Source: Actinomadura_E scrupuli
GTDB taxonomy: Bacteria > Actinomycetota > Actinomycetes > Streptosporangiales > Streptosporangiaceae
Assembly (NCBI RefSeq): GCF_050971785.1
Contig: NZ_JBPCCU010000008.1
Span: 62,001 to 126,000 of the forward strand
Direction of reading: 5' to 3'
Length of the DNA: 64,000 nucleotides
How positions within the stretch are numbered: the first letter of the stretch is position 1; each line of letters opens with the position of its first letter. Positions 60,881 through 64,000 of the stretch are shown here, in pieces. A program made the position numbers and the translations under genes. The notes below the pieces were generated by a model, which was given only the letters and a program-made list of their open reading frames with translations, searched no databases and had not been told where the DNA came from.

Positions 60881-62398
60881 ATGAAACCGACATTCGTGCA
60901 GGCTCGCAGACGCCTGGTCCCGGCCCTCGCCCTGATCGCCCTGTCCGCCGCCGTTGCGCCGGCGGCCAGAGCCGACCGCGACCCGTCCCCGCCGCTCGAC
61001 TGGAAGCCCTGCGCCCAGGGCCCCGACGACGCCCTCGGCGGCGAGCTCGACCGGGCAGGCGCACGGTGCGCGGAGCTCACCGTCCCGCTCGACCACTCCA
61101 GGACCGGCGGCCGCACCATCAAGCTCGCGCTGTCCCGCCTCCCCGCCACGGACCGCGCCCATCGCATCGGCACCATGGTCCTCAACAGCGGCGGCCCCGG
61201 CGAGAGCACGCTGGGCATGCCCCTGCAGACGCGCGCGGCCATGAAGGACGTCGCCGCCCGGTACGATCTCGTCGGCCTGGACCCGCGCTTCGTCGGGCGC
61301 AGCACGCCGCTCGACTGCGGCTGGCCCATCGGCCTGTGGCTCCGCTCGGCCGGCCTGACCCGCGCCCGGTTCGATCACCAGGTGGCGGTACAGCGCGACC
61401 TGGCCGAGCGCTGCGCCCGGCGCCACGCCGACGTACTCCCGTACGTCAACACGCGCGACACGGCCCGCGACATCGACCTCGTGCGCCGCGTCCTCGGGGA
61501 GCGCCGGATCTCCTTCCTCGGCTACTCCTACGGCAGCTACCTGGGCGCGGTCTACACCCAGATGTTCCCCGGCCGCACCGACCGCGTGGTCCTGGACAGC
61601 GCGGGCGACCCGCAGAAATGGGGCCCCAGGGCGATGCAGGGCACCGAAGACGAGGCGGAACGCGCGCTGCGCGGCTGGGCGGCCTGGGCCGCCGAACGTC
61701 ACGGGACCTACGGCCTCGGCACCACCCCCGCCCGCGTGCTCGCCACCGTGAACGCGATCGTCGCCGCCGCGGAGGACAGCCCGCTGCGCGTCGGCCCGTA
61801 CGAGGTGGACGACCAGGCGACCCCGTACATCATCTCCGTCGGCTCCGGCGACGACCGGCCCGCGAGCCGCGCGGAGTTCACCTCCACCGTTCGGACCCTG
61901 AACGAGGCCGCGCACGGCCGCCCGGCCGACCCCGGCCCCGAACTCGACGGACTCCTCACGTTCGTCCTGACCAGCGCCGGCTCCCCGCTTGCCGGCCCGG
62001 CCGCCGCGATCACCTGCGGCGACCGCGCCGCGCCACGCGACCCCGGCACCTACTGGGACGACGTCCAGCGCAGCCGCGCGCGCCACCCCCTCTTCGGCCC
62101 CCTCAAGAACAACATCTGGCCCTGCGCCTTCTGGCCGAACCGCCCGCGCGAGCGCCCCACGCGCGTCGGCAACGCCGTTCCCGCGCTGATCGTGTCCGCC
62201 ACCGGCGACACCGCCACCACCTATGAGGGCAGCAAGGCCATGCACCGGGCGCTGACCGGCTCCCGCCTGCTCACCCTGCGCGGCACCACCGCCCACGGGA
62301 TCTACGGCGAATACGGCAACGCCTGCGTGGACGCCAAGGTCAACGCCTACCTGGCCACCGGCATCCTCCCCGCCGCCGACCCGATCTGCCATCCCTGA
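60881..62398 (+). CDS. secreted TAP-like alpha/beta hydrolase (peptidase family S33)
   Basis: 505 aa from ATG 60881; the ribosome site is weak. A Sec-type signal peptide (RRRLVPALALIALSAAVAPA, cleavage near ARA-D) precedes the hydrolase: VLNSGGPGEST oxyanion strand, nucleophile Ser216 in FLGYSYGSYLGAVY, and a C-terminal TAP domain (ALIVSATGDTATTYEGSKAM, LRGTTAHGIYGEYGNACVDA) holding the Asp and His. Relatives are Streptomyces tripeptidyl aminopeptidases. Divergent from the histidine kinase across 135 bp. Confidence 0.9.
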   Translation: MKPTFVQARRRLVPALALIALSAAVAPAARADRDPSPPLDWKPCAQGPDDALGGELDRAGARCAELTVPLDHSRTGGRTIKLALSRLPATDRAHRIGTMVLNSGGPGESTLGMPLQTRAAMKDVAARYDLVGLDPRFVGRSTPLDCGWPIGLWLRSAGLTRARFDHQVAVQRDLAERCARRHADVLPYVNTRDTARDIDLVRRVLGERRISFLGYSYGSYLGAVYTQMFPGRTDRVVLDSAGDPQKWGPRAMQGTEDEAERALRGWAAWAAERHGTYGLGTTPARVLATVNAIVAAAEDSPLRVGPYEVDDQATPYIISVGSGDDRPASRAEFTSTVRTLNEAAHGRPADPGPELDGLLTFVLTSAGSPLAGPAAAITCGDRAAPRDPGTYWDDVQRSRARHPLFGPLKNNIWPCAFWPNRPRERPTRVGNAVPALIVSATGDTATTYEGSKAMHRALTGSRLLTLRGTTAHGIYGEYGNACVDAKVNAYLATGILPAADPICHP

Positions 62399-62408
62399 CC
62401 CGCCGTCC

Positions 62409-62439
62409 CGAGGCCGCGATGCCCCCCATCGCGGCCTCG
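62409..62439. terminator. strong bidirectional hairpin
   Basis: A perfect 13-bp stem, CGAGGCCGCGATG with CATCGCGGCCTCG, around loop CCCCC, between the convergent TAP-like gene and kgd. Confidence 0.85.
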
Positions 62440-62505
62440 TACGTCAAGAGCGAGTGCCACCCCTCGACCGCGGCTGGTGACACGTCCGTTGACCGCCGGA
62501 AGGTT

Positions 62506-64000
62506 TCACCGGGTGGCGGCAGAGCCGCTCAGTGCCCGCTGGACGAGGTCGGCCTGGTCCGCCGCGTGGCGGGTGCTGGAGCCGGTCGCAGGGGCCGCCG
62601 AGGCCGGACGGGAGACCAGCGCCAGCGGCCGGGACAGCAGCGGGGCGAGTTCCGAGAGCAGATAGGTCCACGCGCCCTGGTTGCGGGGCTCGTCCTGCGC
62701 CCAGACCAGCTCGGCGCCGGGGTAGAGGTCGATGATCTGCCTCAGTCGCCGCTGGGGGAGTGGGCAGAGCTGTTCGAGCCGGACCAGGGCGGTCGTCGGA
62801 TCGGGCTGCCCCGCCAGGCGCGCCGCGAGCTCGTGGTAGAGCTTGCCGCTGACCAGGACCACCCGGCGGACGGCACCCTTGTCGGTGACCGACGGGTCGT
62901 CGAGTACGGGTTCGAAGCGGCCACCGGTGAAGTCCGCCAGCGGGCTGGAGCTGCCCTTGGCGCGGAGCATCGACTTCGGGGTGAAGACGATCAGCGGCTT
63001 GCGCGGCCTGGCGTGGGCCTGACGTCGCAGCAGGTGGAAGTACGAGGCGGCGGTGGACGGTTGGGCGATCGTCATGTTGTCCTCGGCGCACAGTTGGAGG
63101 AAGCGTTCGATCCGGCCGGAGGAGTGGTCCGGCCCGCGTCCCTCCTGGCCGTGAGGGAGGAGCAGCACCAGCGAGGAGTACTGCCCCCACTTCTGTGCGC
63201 CGGAGGAGACGAACTCGTCCACCACGATCTGAGCGCCGTTGACGAAGTCACCGAACTGCGCTTCCCACACCACAAGGGCATCGGAACGTTCCACCGAGTA
63301 GCCGTACTCGAAACCCATCGCCGCGTACTCGCTCAGCAGCGAGTCGTAGATCCTGAACGGCGCCTGCCGGGAACCGAGCCCGCCCAGCGGCGACCACTCG
63401 CGGCCGTCCTCGGAGTCGTGCAGCACGGCGTGCCGCTGGACGAAGGTGCCGCGCCGGGAGTCCTGGCCCGCCATCCGGACCGGGGTGCCCTCCAGCAGCA
63501 GGGTCCCGAAGGCGAGGAGTTCGGCGAAGGGCCAGTCGACGGTCCCGCCCGGCCGGGACATCTGTTCCCGCCGGTCGAGGAGCCGGCTGAGCCTGGGGTG
63601 GAGGGCGAATCCCGTCGGCGGGCGGCCGAAGGCGTCGCCGACCGCCTTGAGGAGGTCGGGCGCCACTCCGGTGGACTCCGGCTCCCCAGGTGTCTCCTGC
63701 TCGCGGGCGGGCGTCCGTTCGGACCCCGCCGTATCGGGGGCGCCCTCGTCGGCCGCGGTGGCCGTCAATGCCCGGTGGGTCTCGGTGAACGCCTGCTCAA
63801 GGCGCCGCTGGAAGTCGCGGTGTGCCTGTTCGTACTCGTCGCGGGTGATGTCCCCGCGCCCTATCAGGGCCTCGAGGTACAGGGTGCGGACGCTGCGCTT
63901 GGTTTCGATGAGCCGGTATGTCTGCGGCTGTGTCATCGACGGGTCGTCGGCCTCGTTGTGGCCGCGCCGCCGGTAGCAGACAAGGTCCACGACCACGTCG
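62506..64000 (-). CDS. kgd: multifunctional 2-oxoglutarate decarboxylase/dehydrogenase E1 (3' part)
   Basis: The last 498 codons are present; the 5' part lies beyond the right edge. The text GHNEADDPSMTQPQTYRLIE is the end of the thiamine-diphosphate domain. The transketolase pyrimidine-binding part follows (WPFAELLAFGTLLLEGTPVR, RHAVLHD, DSLLSEYAAMGFEYGYSVER, WEAQFGDFVNGAQIVVDEFV), then the C-terminal domain (PLIVFTPKSMLRAKGSSSPL, WAQDEPRNQGAW). It decarboxylates 2-oxoglutarate in the TCA cycle. The linker near residues 80-110 of the visible part is unusually rich in E, T and P. Whether the fused acyltransferase domain is present cannot be seen. Confidence 0.93.
   Translation of the reverse strand, partial: DVVVDLVCYRRRGHNEADDPSMTQPQTYRLIETKRSVRTLYLEALIGRGDITRDEYEQAHRDFQRRLEQAFTETHRALTATAADEGAPDTAGSERTPAREQETPGEPESTGVAPDLLKAVGDAFGRPPTGFALHPRLSRLLDRREQMSRPGGTVDWPFAELLAFGTLLLEGTPVRMAGQDSRRGTFVQRHAVLHDSEDGREWSPLGGLGSRQAPFRIYDSLLSEYAAMGFEYGYSVERSDALVVWEAQFGDFVNGAQIVVDEFVSSGAQKWGQYSSLVLLLPHGQEGRGPDHSSGRIERFLQLCAEDNMTIAQPSTAASYFHLLRRQAHARPRKPLIVFTPKSMLRAKGSSSPLADFTGGRFEPVLDDPSVTDKGAVRRVVLVSGKLYHELAARLAGQPDPTTALVRLEQLCPLPQRRLRQIIDLYPGAELVWAQDEPRNQGAWTYLLSELAPLLSRPLALVSRPASAAPATGSSTRHAADQADLVQRALSGSAATR

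Overview
The window is very GC-rich, uses GTG and TTG starts freely, and couples genes through 4-nt ATGA/GTGA overlaps. It also carries PadR/HxlR/TetR/LacI regulators, a BTAD/AfsR-type regulator, a rifamycin phosphotransferase with its RAE motif, and a Kgd-type 2-oxoglutarate decarboxylase. Together these indicate the chromosome of a filamentous actinomycete. A Streptosporangiales member (Nonomuraea/Streptosporangium-like) is my guess from general impression only. No rRNA, tRNA, insertion sequence, prophage or CRISPR array was recognised.

Layout. 1-2.3 kb: sugar-binding lipoprotein gene (cut by the window edge) divergent from a LacI-family repressor; five copies of CGAAYCGRTTCG lie between and inside them. 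2.4-3.6 kb: a stand-alone LysR-type ligand-binding domain divergent from a DUF5997 gene. 3.8-21.4 kb: the most striking locus. Five very large, translationally coupled genes (PhoD-like metallophosphatase 830 aa, DUF6603-like 1199 aa, 1258 aa, 1446 aa, 566 aa) form one 16-kb operon facing a divergent 398-aa gene with an Ala/Gln/Ser-rich tail. The divergent region holds a perfect 22-bp palindrome and a GNAT gene remnant. A 952-aa AfsR/BTAD-type regulator follows. I know no described function for this system.

24.6-29.3 kb: cysteine hydrolase, a DUF4177-like small protein, then a leftward island of a TPR lipoprotein with two membrane segments, small membrane proteins, a recombinase-like HTH protein and a truncated P-loop NTPase. 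29.7-37.1 kb: two regulator/enzyme pairs (TetR-aldo/keto reductase, HxlR-metallo-beta-lactamase fold), a CPBP protease with a deazaflavin-type reductase, and several decayed genes (two methyltransferases, a DUF4254-like gene, a shortened DUF305 gene).

37.2-46.8 kb: pentapeptide-repeat membrane protein; RAE motif, glycosyltransferase stump and rifamycin phosphotransferase; AraC, SRPBCC, aldo/keto reductase, HxlR, a small ricin-type lectin, a membrane class III nucleotide cyclase, a tiny Cys-rich secreted peptide and a DHFR-like reductase. 47-54.4 kb: a 1.17-kaa membrane NACHT NTPase with a duplicated C-terminal module, then a PadR-controlled MacB-type ABC exporter with a 29-bp palindromic operator. 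54.6-64 kb: secreted lipase, XRE/Sel1-repeat regulator with two small divergent genes, a Clp-N remnant carrying ten GGCGAC-type hexamers, a NarL-type two-component system, a secreted TAP-like hydrolase, and the 3' part of kgd.
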